Shown here piece by piece: positions 1-7,466 of a stretch of 23,650 bases of DNA (the first letter of the stretch is position 1; every line of letters starts with the position of its first letter). This DNA is from an uncultured Clostridia bacterium. GTDB taxonomy: Bacteria > Bacillota > Clostridia > TANB77 > CAG-508. A program made the position numbers and the translations under genes. The DNA lies in assembly GCA_949045875.1 (NCBI GenBank), contig CARPYP010000012.1, forward strand, positions 26,353-50,002, read 5' to 3'. The notes beneath the pieces were generated by a model. The model ran no database searches and was not told the DNA's origin. It saw nothing but the letters and a program-made list of their open reading frames with translations.

Positions 1-11
1 ACGTGTCGCTC

Positions 12-72
12 GCAAAACAATAAAAATAATTTAAAAAACAAGTTTTTTACTTATTTTTATTGTTTTTCTCGC
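12..72 (-). repeat. AT-rich long hairpin just after rpsH
   Basis: A near-perfect inverted repeat: 14-29 (AAAACAATAAAAATAA) pairs with 51-66 over 16 bp, and an inner 7-bp stem (33-39 with 42-48) closes a 2-nt loop. It begins immediately after the rpsH stop codon. The left flank (bases 1-20, ACGTGT..GCAAAACAAT) matches the flank of a similar hairpin after rpsN (697-715), so it is part of a repeated composite element cut by the window edge. It could be a processing or mRNA-stability hairpin; no clean terminator T-run follows within the window. Confidence 0.7.
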
Positions 73-73
73 T

Positions 74-472
74 TTACCATACATACGCTATTACTTCTCC
101 ACCTAAACCGTTTTGTCTTGCTTCTTTGTCTGTCATTATTCCTTTAGATGTTGATACTATAGCTATTCCTAAACCATTTAGTACTTTTGGTAAGTCTTCT
201 TTTGAAGAGTATATTCTTAGCCCTGGTTTACTTATTCTTTTTATTCCGTCTATTACTCTTTTTCCTTTTTCATCATATTTTAATGTTACTCTTATTGTTG
301 CTTGGTTTTCTCCTGCTATTTCTTCAAATGATTTTATATATCCTTCTTTGAATAATATATTAGCAATTGATAATTTCATTTTTGATGCTGGTATGTCAAC
401 AGTATTGTGCTTTGCTGTATTTGCATTTCTTATTCTTGTTAACATGTCTGCTATTGGATCTGTAGTTACCAT
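74..472 (-). CDS. rpsH: 30S ribosomal protein S8 (uS8)
   Basis: 132 aa, the normal length for S8, which binds the central domain of 16S rRNA and is needed early in 30S assembly; in E. coli it also represses the spc operon. The N-terminus MVTTDPIADMLTRIRNA and the C-terminal GGEVIAYVW are typical of the family. A strong AAAGGAGG sits about 10 nt before the ATG. Unlike in most bacteria, 305 bp of hairpin-rich DNA separate it from rpsN. The next expected gene (rplF) would lie beyond the left edge of the window. Confidence 0.97.
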   Translation of the reverse strand: MVTTDPIADMLTRIRNANTAKHNTVDIPASKMKLSIANILFKEGYIKSFEEIAGENQATIRVTLKYDEKGKRVIDGIKRISKPGLRIYSSKEDLPKVLNGLGIAIVSTSKGIMTDKEARQNGLGGEVIAYVW

Positions 473-636
473 TCTGGTTATACCTCCTTTTTTTGCTTTT
501 CTTTCTTTTTTATTATATTTTGTTAGAAATTAGACATTACATATTTGTCTTCTAATCTCTGATTTCTAATTTTCTAATTTTTGTGTTTTGATCTTGAGAA
601 AATAATTTTATTATTTTTTAGTTTTTTGGTAAAACC

Positions 637-661
637 AATAAAATAATTAAATTATTTTATT
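637..661. repeat. 12-bp AT-rich palindrome
   Basis: AATAAAATAATT (637-648) is the exact reverse complement of 650-661, with a single base between the arms. It adjoins the next hairpin at 662-702, so the two would stack in the transcript. Being wholly A/T it could form by chance more easily than a GC-containing stem. Confidence 0.6.
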
Positions 662-702
662 AAACACGAGTAAAATTTACAAAGTAAATTTTTCACGTGT
701 TT
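662..702 (-). repeat. Hairpin element, copy 1 (CGTGAAAAATT..ATTTTACTCG)
   Basis: Outer arms AAACACG (662-668) and CGTGTTT (696-702) and inner arms AAATTTAC (673-680) and GTAAATTT (684-691) form a long stem-loop. A second copy with the same shoulders but a different, still pairing core lies at 7871-7906 in the rpsJ leader. Orientation is taken from the transcript (minus) strand. Function is unknown; shared position in a ribosomal protein operon suggests a structured mRNA element. Confidence 0.7.
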
Positions 703-705
703 GGC

Positions 706-772
706 GCAAAACAATTAAAATAAATTCAAAAAGAAAATTAATTTTCTTTTTTAATTTTTTTTATTGTTTTGC
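706..772 (-). repeat. AT-rich long hairpin just after rpsN
   Basis: GCAAAACAAT (706-715) pairs with ATTGTTTTGC (763-772), and the centre 728-751 is a perfect 24-nt palindrome built on AAAAAGAAAATT. It begins 6 nt after the rpsN stop codon, the same relative position as the similar hairpin after rpsH at 12-72. With the adjoining 662-702 hairpin it forms a composite unit. It may be a partial terminator or a processing site; ribosomal expression of rpsH would require read-through or a second promoter. Confidence 0.7.
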
Positions 773-777
773 TGGTT

Positions 778-963
778 TTACCAACTCGCCTTAGTAACAC
801 CAGGGATTTCTCCTTTATGTGCTAACTCTCTAAAGCATACACGGCATATTCCATATTTTCTTATGTATCCATGTGGTCTTCCACATAGCTTACATCTATT
901 GTATTCTCTTGTTGCATATTTTTGCTCTTTTTGCTGTTTAGCAATCATTGACTTTTTTGCCAT
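778..963 (-). CDS. rpsN: 30S ribosomal protein S14, zinc-binding type (uS14)
   Basis: 61 aa, the short zinc-binding form of S14 found in many Gram-positives, as opposed to the 89-101 aa zinc-free form. Zinc ligands are visible as C24-x2-C27 and C40-x2-C43. S14 sits in the 30S head and contacts 16S rRNA near S3 and S10. It follows rplE by 20 bp, with a GGAGG-like site before the ATG. The C-terminus (GVTKASW) is typical. It is followed by the long hairpin-rich spacer. Confidence 0.97.
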   Translation of the reverse strand: MAKKSMIAKQQKEQKYATREYNRCKLCGRPHGYIRKYGICRVCFRELAHKGEIPGVTKASW

Positions 964-983
964 TTAGTTTTTTCCTCCTTTTT

Positions 984-1523
984 TTAATTTTTAAACGGCA
1001 TTCCTAATAAAGTAAGCAATTCCTTAGCTTCTTCATCTTTCTTGGCTGTTGTTACAAATATAATGTCCATCCCTCTTAATTTATCAACTTTGTCATATTC
1101 TATTTCTGGAAATATTAATTGCTCTTTTATTCCTAAAGAGTAGTTTCCTTTTCCGTCAAATGATGTATTTGATACTCCTCTAAAGTCTCTAACTCTTGGA
1201 AGAGCTGCATTGAATAGCTTATATGCAAATTCATACATCTTTTCTCCTCTTAAAGTAACTTTACATCCAACGTTTGCTCCTTCTCTTAATTTGAATGCTG
1301 CTATGGATTTTTTTGCTTTGGTTATTACTGGTTTTTGTCCTGTTATTATACTTAAGTCTTTTATTGCATTTTCTAAGTCTTTTGGATTGTCTCTAGTGTC
1401 TCCTAATCCTATATTGATAACTATTTTGTCAAGTTTTGGAACTTGCATTACTGATTTATATTCAAATTTCTTTGTTAATGCTGGAATAGCATCTTTTATA
1501 TATTGCTCTTTTAAAACACTCAT
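984..1523 (-). CDS. rplE: 50S ribosomal protein L5 (uL5)
   Basis: 179 aa, full length. L5 binds 5S rRNA and forms part of the B1b intersubunit bridge to the 30S head. Family hallmarks include the GLGDTRDNPK stretch, the KPVITKAKKSIAAFKLREG region and RLRGMDI-like RGMDIIFVTTA near the C-terminus. It sits in the standard spc order between rplX and rpsN, 27 bp after rplX, with an AGGAGG-type site upstream. Confidence 0.97.
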   Translation of the reverse strand: MSVLKEQYIKDAIPALTKKFEYKSVMQVPKLDKIVINIGLGDTRDNPKDLENAIKDLSIITGQKPVITKAKKSIAAFKLREGANVGCKVTLRGEKMYEFAYKLFNAALPRVRDFRGVSNTSFDGKGNYSLGIKEQLIFPEIEYDKVDKLRGMDIIFVTTAKKDEEAKELLTLLGMPFKN

Positions 1524-1550
1524 TTTTTATTTAATCCTCCTTTCTTGTTT

Positions 1551-1859
1551 TTATTTAATTTTTGCTCCACATTTCTTACATATTCGTACTTTTTTATCGT
1601 CTTTTATTTCATAACCTATTCTTGTCGCTTTTCCACATTTTGAACATATAACATTCGCTTTTGCACTATGTATTGCCCCTTCTATTGATATTATTCCGCC
1701 TTCTTCTCCTTGTTTTCTAGGCTTAACATGTTTTTTTCTTATATTTACACCTTTTACAACTATTTTTTCTTTTTTAGGTATAATTTGGATGACTTCTCCT
1801 GTCTTTCCTTTATCATTTCCAGATAATATTTTAACAGTATCTCCTTTTTTGATATTCAT
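1551..1859 (-). CDS. rplX: 50S ribosomal protein L24 with Cys4 zinc ribbon (uL24)
   Basis: 102 aa. L24 binds the 5' region of 23S rRNA and starts 50S assembly. The N-terminal KOW motif (KKGDTVKILSGNDKGKTG, residues 4-21) is clear. The C-terminal part carries C72-x2-C75 and C94-x2-C97, a likely zinc ribbon, which the E. coli and B. subtilis proteins lack but which occurs in other lineages. Together with zinc-type S14 this makes two potentially zinc-dependent proteins in this operon. It follows rplN after a 103-bp gap that contains a hairpin with a GNRA loop. Confidence 0.96.
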   Translation of the reverse strand: MNIKKGDTVKILSGNDKGKTGEVIQIIPKKEKIVVKGVNIRKKHVKPRKQGEEGGIISIEGAIHSAKANVICSKCGKATRIGYEIKDDKKVRICKKCGAKIK

Positions 1860-1919
1860 TCTTTATCTCACCTCACATTTTTTGTTTATCTCTCTTTATA
1901 CTCTTTTTATTATAGCTAA

Positions 1920-1961
1920 TTTAGTTGGAAAAGAATTGTTACCAATTATTTTTCAACTAAA
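1920..1961 (-). repeat. GNRA-loop hairpin, copy 1 (rplN-rplX gap)
   Basis: Outer arms TTTAGTTG (1920-1927) and CAACTAAA (1954-1961) and inner arms AATTG (1934-1938) and CAATT (1943-1947). Read on the transcribed minus strand, the loop is GTAA, a GNRA tetraloop. A closely similar hairpin with loop GGAA lies at 14541-14579. It begins directly after the rplN stop codon. No T-run follows it, so it is more likely a processing, stability or attenuation element than a full terminator. Confidence 0.65.
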
Positions 1962-1962
1962 T

Positions 1963-2331
1963 CTAAAGAACTTCAGGTGCTAAAGATAGTATCTTCATGT
2001 ATCCACCATCTCTTAATTCTCTAGCTACTGGACCAAATATACGAGTTCCAGTTGGTGTACCATCTTCTTTTATTATGACTGCTGCATTTTCATCAAATCT
2101 AATATAAGAACCATCCGCACGTCTTGTAGCATTTTTAGTTCTGACAACTACAGCTTTTACTACTTGACCTTTTTTTACAGTTCCTCCTGGAGCAACTGTT
2201 TTTACAGAAGCAACTATTACATCTCCAATATGTGCATATCTTCTATATGAACCGCCTAAACATCTAATACACATGATTTCCTTTGCACCAGTATTATCAG
2301 CTACTTTTAATACAGTTTGTTGTTGTACCAT
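1963..2331 (-). CDS. rplN: 50S ribosomal protein L14 (uL14)
   Basis: 122 aa, exactly the usual length. L14 lies on the subunit interface (bridges B5/B8) and is the docking site of the ribosome silencing factor RsfS. The N-terminus MVQQQTVLKVADNTGAKEIM and the C-terminal ILSLAPEVL are diagnostic. The gene is preceded by an AAGGAGG-like site and by a 131-bp gap from rpsQ, longer than usual for the spc operon. Confidence 0.98.
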   Translation of the reverse strand: MVQQQTVLKVADNTGAKEIMCIRCLGGSYRRYAHIGDVIVASVKTVAPGGTVKKGQVVKAVVVRTKNATRRADGSYIRFDENAAVIIKEDGTPTGTRIFGPVARELRDGGYMKILSLAPEVL

Positions 2332-2462
2332 TCTAGTTATTCCTCCTTATCTTTTTTTAGGTTTTTATTTTGTTTACAACTTCGTTTCACTCGGTTGCAT
2401 AAGTTTCTTCTATATAATTAAATTTTCTATTTTCACTTAATTATTAAGAGTTAACTTAACTT
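2332..2462 (-). other. 131-bp gap between rpsQ and rplN
   Basis: No gene seen. It contains a modest hairpin, with CAAC around 2378 pairing with GTTG near 2398 in a GC-richer island of an otherwise A/T stretch, and the rplN ribosome binding site at its low-coordinate end. I see no good promoter. Confidence 0.4.
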
Positions 2463-2726
2463 TTATTTTGCTACTGCTTTTTCCATTATTTCAACTACTC
2501 TCCATCTTTTATCCTTAGAAAGTGGTCTTGTTTCCATTACTTTAACTTTATCGCCTACATGACATGCATTTTCTTCGTCATGTGCTTTTAATTTATATGT
2601 TCTTTTCATGGTTTTGTTATATATACTATGACGAACACTTGTCTCAACTGATACAACTACTGTTTTATCCATTTTATCAGATGTAACTGTACCAATCATA
2701 ACTTTACGAAGATTTCTATTCTCCAT
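2463..2726 (-). CDS. rpsQ: 30S ribosomal protein S17 (uS17)
   Basis: 87 aa, typical. S17 is a primary 16S rRNA binder of the 5' domain and an assembly initiator. The OB-fold core with GTVTSDKMDKTVVV and the HVGDKVKVMETRPLSKDKRWRV region is clear. GGAG lies about 8 nt before the ATG. A 121-bp gap separates it from rpmC, again wider than typical for these genes. Confidence 0.97.
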   Translation of the reverse strand: MENRNLRKVMIGTVTSDKMDKTVVVSVETSVRHSIYNKTMKRTYKLKAHDEENACHVGDKVKVMETRPLSKDKRWRVVEIMEKAVAK

Positions 2727-2847
2727 AATCTTCTCCTTTCTTAATACACTTAACTTTTTACAAACAAGTATAACTGGATAGCCAAACTAAAAAACCAAAA
2801 TAACATTTTTGCATTGAGGATTTTTTATGTGCAGGCTACGAAGTTTT

Positions 2848-3045
2848 TTATTTGTTTGACAATTCTCTTTGTCTTAAAATTGTATTAATTCTAGCAATAT
2901 CCTTTTTTACTTCTTTTATTTTTAGTGGATTATCTAATCCGTTTGTTGCTAGGCTAAATTTTAGTTTGAATAATTCTGTTTTTAATTCACCTAATTCTTT
3001 TTCAAGTTCTGGTGAAGACATTTCATTTATTTTATTTATCTTCAT
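2848..3045 (-). CDS. rpmC: 50S ribosomal protein L29 (uL29)
   Basis: 65 aa. L29 lies beside the peptide exit tunnel next to L23. The two-helix pattern and the SPELEKELGELKTELFKLKF stretch are typical. I choose the ATG at 3045 rather than the in-frame GTG codons upstream because AGGTGG is then 8 nt away and the N-terminus MKINKINEM fits the family. This start overlaps the 3' end of rplP by 14 nt, suggesting translational coupling. Confidence 0.95.
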   Translation of the reverse strand: MKINKINEMSSPELEKELGELKTELFKLKFSLATNGLDNPLKIKEVKKDIARINTILRQRELSNK

Positions 3046-3475
3046 CACTATCACCACCTACTTTATTTTCTCTTACAACAAATTTTGTTTTTATTGGTAG
3101 TTTATTTGCTGCTAGTCTCATTGCTTCTCTAGCATCAGCTTCTGATACACCTGCGATTTCAAACATTACTCTTCCTGGTTTAACTGGTGCTACCCAATAT
3201 TCTGGAGCTCCTTTTCCTTTACCCATACGAGTACCAAGGGGTTTTGATGTTATTGGTTTGTCTGGGAATATTTTTATCCAAACTTGACCACCTCTTTTAA
3301 TGTAACGTGTCATTGCAATACGGGCTGCTTCTATTTGATTAGATTTTATTCTACCAATTTCTAAAGCTTGAAGACCAAATTCTCCATCAGATACTGTGTT
3401 TCCCCTAGAAGCTTTTCCTCTTATTCTACCTTTTTGTACTTTTCTAAATTTTGTTCTTGTTGGCATTAATGGCAT
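3032..3475 (-). CDS. rplP: 50S ribosomal protein L16 (uL16)
   Basis: 147 aa. L16 organises the A-site tRNA region of the 50S subunit. The start MPLMPTRTKFRKVQKGRIRG and the core GGQVWIKIFPDKPITSKPLGTRMGKGKG are diagnostic. The C-terminus is a little longer than in E. coli (136 aa) and ends in an acidic DSDEDK tail. Its start codon shares one base with the rpsC stop (TAATG), so the pair is coupled. Confidence 0.98.
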   Translation of the reverse strand: MPLMPTRTKFRKVQKGRIRGKASRGNTVSDGEFGLQALEIGRIKSNQIEAARIAMTRYIKRGGQVWIKIFPDKPITSKPLGTRMGKGKGAPEYWVAPVKPGRVMFEIAGVSEADAREAMRLAANKLPIKTKFVVRENKVGGDSDEDK

Positions 3476-4137
3476 TATTGCTCTCCCCCTTCTGTTTTAA
3501 CTTTTTTTTCAGGAAGAACTTCACCCTTATAAATCCAAACTTTTATACCGATTATTCCATATGTTGTATTTGCTTCTGCAAATCCATAATCTATATCTGC
3601 TCTTAAAGTTTGTAGAGGAATAGTACCCTCTTTATAGAATTCTGTTCTTGCCATATCAGCTCCTGCTAATCTTCCAGATACTGATGTTTTAATTCCTAAT
3701 GCTCCAGCTTTCATAGCTTTTTGCATTACTTGTTTCATTGCTTTTCTGAATGAAATTCTTCTTTCTAGTTGAGATGCTATATTTTCAGCAACTAATTGTG
3801 CATTTGTATCAAAGTCTTTTACCTCAACAATATTTAAGTTTATATCTTTTTTTATGATTTTTTGTAAATCGGCTTTTAAACCTTCTACAAGTGCTCCACC
3901 TTTTCCTATTACTAGTCCTGGTTTTGCAGTGTATACATTAACTTTAACTGATTTAGCAGTTCTTTCAATTTCAATTTTAGAAATACCACTAACATATAAT
4001 TTTTTCTTTACATATTCACGGATTTTTTTATCTTCTACTAAGTAGTCACTAAAGTTTTTTGAATCGGCATACCATTTTGAGTCCCAATCTTTAATTACAC
4101 CTACTCTTAATCCATGTGGATGCATTTTTTGTCCCAT
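3475..4137 (-). CDS. rpsC: 30S ribosomal protein S3 (uS3)
   Basis: 220 aa, normal length. S3 lines the mRNA entry channel with S4 and S5. The N-terminus MGQKMHPHGLRVGVIKDW is typical; the KH domain GKGG loop is at residues 78-81; the C-terminal domain holds the RLAGADMARTEFYKEGTIPL signature. A AAAGGAGG-type site precedes the ATG. Confidence 0.98.
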   Translation of the reverse strand: MGQKMHPHGLRVGVIKDWDSKWYADSKNFSDYLVEDKKIREYVKKKLYVSGISKIEIERTAKSVKVNVYTAKPGLVIGKGGALVEGLKADLQKIIKKDINLNIVEVKDFDTNAQLVAENIASQLERRISFRKAMKQVMQKAMKAGALGIKTSVSGRLAGADMARTEFYKEGTIPLQTLRADIDYGFAEANTTYGIIGIKVWIYKGEVLPEKKVKTEGGEQ

Positions 4138-4164
4138 CTTTAAGACTCCTCCTTTCTTTTACCT

Positions 4165-4518
4165 CTATGATCTTTCTCTTAAAACTATAGTTATATGACT
4201 TGTTCTTTTTCTTATTCTTACAGCTGAACCTTTTGCTGCTGCTCTTATTCTTTTCATTGTTGGACCTTGATTTGCATAGATTTCAGCAATATATAAGTTT
4301 TGACCATCCATATTATGATTATTTTCGGCATTTGCAATAGCTGATTTTAATAATTTTTCAACTATTGGTGATGCTGCTTTTGGTGTATATTTCACAATAG
4401 CTAAAGCCTCATTTACTTCTTTTCCTCTAATTAAATCTGCTACAATTTTTACTTTTCTAGGAGAAATTCTAGCATCTCCTAAAGTTGCTCTAGCTTCTAA
4501 TACTGTATTTTCTTCCAT
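4165..4518 (-). CDS. rplV: 50S ribosomal protein L22 (uL22)
   Basis: 117 aa, normal length. L22 spans the 50S subunit, and its extended hairpin narrows the exit tunnel, where changes can give macrolide resistance. Visible signatures are ISPRKVKIVADLIRGKEVNEAL and, near the end, MKRIRAAAKGSAVRIRKRTSH. It follows rpsS closely (18 bp) with GGAGG upstream. Confidence 0.97.
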   Translation of the reverse strand: MEENTVLEARATLGDARISPRKVKIVADLIRGKEVNEALAIVKYTPKAASPIVEKLLKSAIANAENNHNMDGQNLYIAEIYANQGPTMKRIRAAAKGSAVRIRKRTSHITIVLRERS

Positions 4519-4536
4519 CTTACTTATTACCTCCTT

Positions 4537-4818
4537 CTATTTCTTTACTGTTGTTGCTTTTTCTCCAGCATGACCTTTGAATGTTCTTGTTGGAGCAAAT
4601 TCTCCTAATTTATGTCCTACCATTTCTTCTGAAATGTATACTGGTACATGTTTTCTACCATCATGAACTGCTATTGTATGACCAATCATTTGTGGATAAA
4701 TAGTTGATGCTCTTGACCATGTCTTTAGCACTTCTTTATTTCCTGATTCATTCATAGCTTCAATTCTTTTTAAAAGCTTTGGTTCTACAAATGGTGTTTT
4801 TTTACTTGATTTTGACAT
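4537..4818 (-). CDS. rpsS: 30S ribosomal protein S19 (uS19)
   Basis: 93 aa, normal length. S19 forms the 30S head complex with S13 and bridges to the 50S subunit. The signatures KTWSRASTIYPQMIGHTIAVHDGRKHVPVYI and MVGHKLGEFAPTRTFKGHAG-like region are clear. The ATG overlaps the rplB stop codon by one base (TAATG), indicating coupled translation; AGAGGGGTGG lies within the end of rplB. Confidence 0.97.
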   Translation of the reverse strand: MSKSSKKTPFVEPKLLKRIEAMNESGNKEVLKTWSRASTIYPQMIGHTIAVHDGRKHVPVYISEEMVGHKLGEFAPTRTFKGHAGEKATTVKK

Positions 4819-5654
4819 TATTTTCCACCCCTTCTCTTAACAATTAGTCTATCTGTTCTATTATGTTTCTTTCTTGTCTTATATCCGTTTGCTGGTTTTC
4901 CCCAAGGAGTCATAGGTCCTGAACGTCCAACTGGTGCTCTACCTTCACCACCACCATGAGGGTGATCTACTGGGTTCATAACTGATCCACGAACTGTTGG
5001 TCTGATTCCTAAATGTCTTGTTTTTCCTGCTTTTCCTAGTTTTATGTTTTCATGTTCTGAGTTTCCAATTGTTCCAATTGTTGCTCTACAATTAACTAAA
5101 ATTAATCTCATTTCTCCAGAAGGTAATCTTACATGCGCATATTTTCCTTCTTTAGCCATTAATTGAGCAGATTGACCTGCACTTCTTACTAGCTTTCCTC
5201 CTTGACCTGGATTTAATTCTATATTATGAATTAATGTACCTACTGGTATATTTTCAATTTGCATACAGTTTCCAGGTTTAATATCAGCTTTTATTCCTGC
5301 TACTACTTTAGCTCCATCTGTTAAACCTTGTGGTGCTAAAATATAAGCTTTTTCTCCATTTTCATATTTTAGTAATGCTATGTTTGCACTTCTGTTTGGA
5401 TCATATTCTATTCCAACTACTGTTGCAACCATATCATCATTTTTGTTACGTTTAAAATCTATTATTCTATATTTTTGTCTGTTTCCTCCACCTTGGTGTC
5501 TAACTGTTATTCTACCATATGAGTTTCTTCCTGCTTTTTCTTTCTTTTTTGCAAGTAAAGATTTTTCAGGCGTTTTTTTTGTAATTTCTTCATAGTCAGA
5601 AAGTACCATGTTTCTTCTTGATGGAGTGTAGGCTTTAAAATGCTTCATACCCAT
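4818..5654 (-). CDS. rplB: 50S ribosomal protein L2 (uL2)
   Basis: 278 aa, normal length. L2 is a primary 23S rRNA binder needed for subunit joining and peptidyl transfer. The conserved VDHPHGGGEG segment is at 229-238, with the histidine residue important in E. coli L2 around position 231. The start at 5654 has AAAGGA 11 nt upstream; an in-frame ATG two codons later is also possible. A 99-bp gap with two small hairpins separates it from rplW. Confidence 0.98.
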   Translation of the reverse strand: MGMKHFKAYTPSRRNMVLSDYEEITKKTPEKSLLAKKKEKAGRNSYGRITVRHQGGGNRQKYRIIDFKRNKNDDMVATVVGIEYDPNRSANIALLKYENGEKAYILAPQGLTDGAKVVAGIKADIKPGNCMQIENIPVGTLIHNIELNPGQGGKLVRSAGQSAQLMAKEGKYAHVRLPSGEMRLILVNCRATIGTIGNSEHENIKLGKAGKTRHLGIRPTVRGSVMNPVDHPHGGGEGRAPVGRSGPMTPWGKPANGYKTRKKHNRTDRLIVKRRGGK

Positions 5655-5753
5655 AATTTTTTCATTCCTTTCTTCTTTACGGATTTTTTCCTGCTCCGTA
5701 TCGCAGCTATTCTTTATTATCCGAGTAATTTCTCGATAAATATATTTTTTGAA
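5655..5753 (-). other. 99-bp gap between rplW and rplB with two small hairpins
   Basis: On the transcribed strand, TATCGAG pairs with CTCGGATA around 5725-5745 and TACGGA pairs with TCCGTA around 5675-5702. Neither is followed by a T-run. The rplB ribosome binding site lies at the low-coordinate end. No gene is seen. Confidence 0.4.
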
Positions 5754-6095
5754 TTAAGAAGTGAATTCATCAATCGAATCCTTATACTTCTTCCCTTTAA
5801 CTTCTTTTCCACCTTTTGTAAGGTATGTTTTTTGTTCTGGATTTGTATCAATTGTTACAATTGCCTTTTTCCAGTCTGATGTTCTTCCTGTATGAACCCC
5901 TACTCTTTTTTCTTTTCCTCTAACTGTTATAGTATTTACTTTTAATACTTTAACTTCAAAAATCTTTTCTACGGCTTTCGCAATATCAATTTTTGTAGCT
6001 TTTTTGCTAACTTCAAAGGTATACTTTCCAGCTTGTAATTCGGCACTAGATTTTTCAGTTACTATTGGTCTTATTATTGTTTCTTCTGCTAACAT
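5754..6095 (-). CDS. rplW: 50S ribosomal protein L23 (uL23)
   Basis: 113 aa. L23 sits at the tunnel exit and is the docking point for trigger factor and SRP. The signatures IIRPIVTEKSS at residues 7-17 and YTFEVSKKATKIDIAKAVE are clear. The C-terminus is a little longer than the usual 95-100 aa, ending EVKGKKYKDSIDEFTS, which is unlike most family members. Its ATG abuts the rplD stop codon with no gap. Confidence 0.96.
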   Translation of the reverse strand: MLAEETIIRPIVTEKSSAELQAGKYTFEVSKKATKIDIAKAVEKIFEVKVLKVNTITVRGKEKRVGVHTGRTSDWKKAIVTIDTNPEQKTYLTKGGKEVKGKKYKDSIDEFTS

Positions 6096-6719
6096 TTACA
6101 TGTACACCTCCTCTAATTTCTTAACAGCATCAAGAGTAACAACTAATTTATTGTATTTTAATAAATCATAAACATTTATTGTGTTTACTAATATTGTTTT
6201 AACTCCTTCTATATTTCTTGCTGATTTTTGAACATTTTCATTTTTCTCAGGTAACATTATAAGAGTTTTTCCTTCAACTTTTAAGTTGTTTAGTGCTGTT
6301 ACCATATTTTTTGTTTTAATCTCATCAAAAGCGATTTTATCAACAACTGTTAATGTATTTTCTAATACTTTAGAGCTTAATACAGATTTTATAGCGATTC
6401 TTCTTTCTTTTTTATTAATTGTATATCTGTATGAACGTGGTTTTGGTCCTAAAGCTATACCACCTTTAATCCATTGTGGAGCACGTATACTTCCTTGTCT
6501 TGCTCTACCTGTTCCTTTTTGTCTCCAAGGTTTTCTACCACCGCCTCTAACTTCTGCTCTTGTTTTTGTGCTTTGTGTTCCTTGTCTTTGATTAGCTAAA
6601 TAATTAACTACTGCTGCATGAACTAACTCTTTATTTGGTTTTATTCCAAATATTTCTTCATTTAATTCAATTTCGCTTACTTTTTTACCTGTAATATCAT
6701 AAACATCTATCTTAGGCAT
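6096..6719 (-). CDS. rplD: 50S ribosomal protein L4 (uL4)
   Basis: 207 aa, normal length. L4 lines the exit tunnel through its extended loop (residues about 45-95, with RGGGRKPWRQKGTGRARQGS). In E. coli it represses its own S10 operon by binding the leader, so the long leader upstream of rpsJ here is a candidate target. The gene runs directly into rplW. Confidence 0.97.
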   Translation of the reverse strand: MPKIDVYDITGKKVSEIELNEEIFGIKPNKELVHAAVVNYLANQRQGTQSTKTRAEVRGGGRKPWRQKGTGRARQGSIRAPQWIKGGIALGPKPRSYRYTINKKERRIAIKSVLSSKVLENTLTVVDKIAFDEIKTKNMVTALNNLKVEGKTLIMLPEKNENVQKSARNIEGVKTILVNTINVYDLLKYNKLVVTLDAVKKLEEVYM

Positions 6720-6739
6720 CTTATATTTCCTCCTTTCTC

Positions 6740-7375
6740 TTATTTACCGCTCTTTACAGTTTTTCTTATTTTTAATATTGCACCTTTAGCTCCTGGTACA
6801 CTACCTTTTACTAAAATTACATTTTTATCAAGATCTACTTTTACTATATCTAAGTTTTGTATTGTGACAGTTTGAACTCCCATATGTCCTGGAAGTTTTT
6901 TACCTTTAAATACTCTTCCTGGTGTTGATGTTGATCCCATTGAACCTGGTCTTCTATGATACATAGAACCATGTCCCATAGGTCCTCTTGATTGTCCATG
7001 ACGCTTGATAACACCTTGAAATCCTTTTCCTTTTGTAGTACCTTGAACATCTATTTTATCTCCAGCTTCAAAAACATCTGCTTTAATTTCATTTCCTACT
7101 GCAATATCTGCTATTTCAGAAACTCTAAATTCTCTTAAATGTTTTTTTAGAGCTAATTTTGCTTTAGTGAAATGTCCTTTTTCTGGTCTATTGATTCTGT
7201 TTTCTTTCACATCTCCATAACCTAATTGTATAGCATTGTATCCATCCGTTTCAGTTGTTTTTACTTGTGCTACTATACATGGTCCTGCTTCAATTACTGT
7301 CACTGGAATAACCAATCCTTTTTCATCAAATATTTGTGTCATTCCTATTTTTTTACCTATAATTGCTTTTTCCAT
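6740..7375 (-). CDS. rplC: 50S ribosomal protein L3 (uL3)
   Basis: 211 aa, normal length. L3 is an early assembly protein whose extension reaches the peptidyl transferase centre. Signatures are GKKIGMTQIFDEKG at residues 7-20 and TKGKGFQGVIKRHGQSRGPM. The tip has GSMGSTSTPGRVFKGKKLPG; the position methylated as glutamine in E. coli is serine here. A 91-bp gap with a CCTTTTA..TAAAAGG hairpin separates it from rpsJ. Confidence 0.97.
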   Translation of the reverse strand: MEKAIIGKKIGMTQIFDEKGLVIPVTVIEAGPCIVAQVKTTETDGYNAIQLGYGDVKENRINRPEKGHFTKAKLALKKHLREFRVSEIADIAVGNEIKADVFEAGDKIDVQGTTKGKGFQGVIKRHGQSRGPMGHGSMYHRRPGSMGSTSTPGRVFKGKKLPGHMGVQTVTIQNLDIVKVDLDKNVILVKGSVPGAKGAILKIRKTVKSGK

Positions 7376-7466
7376 TTTTATTTTCCTCCTTAACTATTGG
7401 CTGGTGTATTTAATACCTCAGCTTGGTTCCCTTTTAGTCTTTAAAAGTTTAAAAGGTAAGATTTCT

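Larger units (their letters stand above)
473..777 (-). other. Hairpin-rich spacer between rpsN and rpsH
   Basis: This 305-bp stretch has no convincing gene. Read from high to low coordinate (transcript direction) it holds at least five inverted repeats: 706-772, 662-702, 637-661, 599-617 and the imperfect 523-569. In related bacteria rpsN and rpsH are usually separated by only tens of bases, so the insertion is unusual for this operon. The density of AT-rich helices suggests an inserted repeat element or an RNA processing/attenuation region. Which of these applies cannot be told from the sequence alone. Confidence 0.7.
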
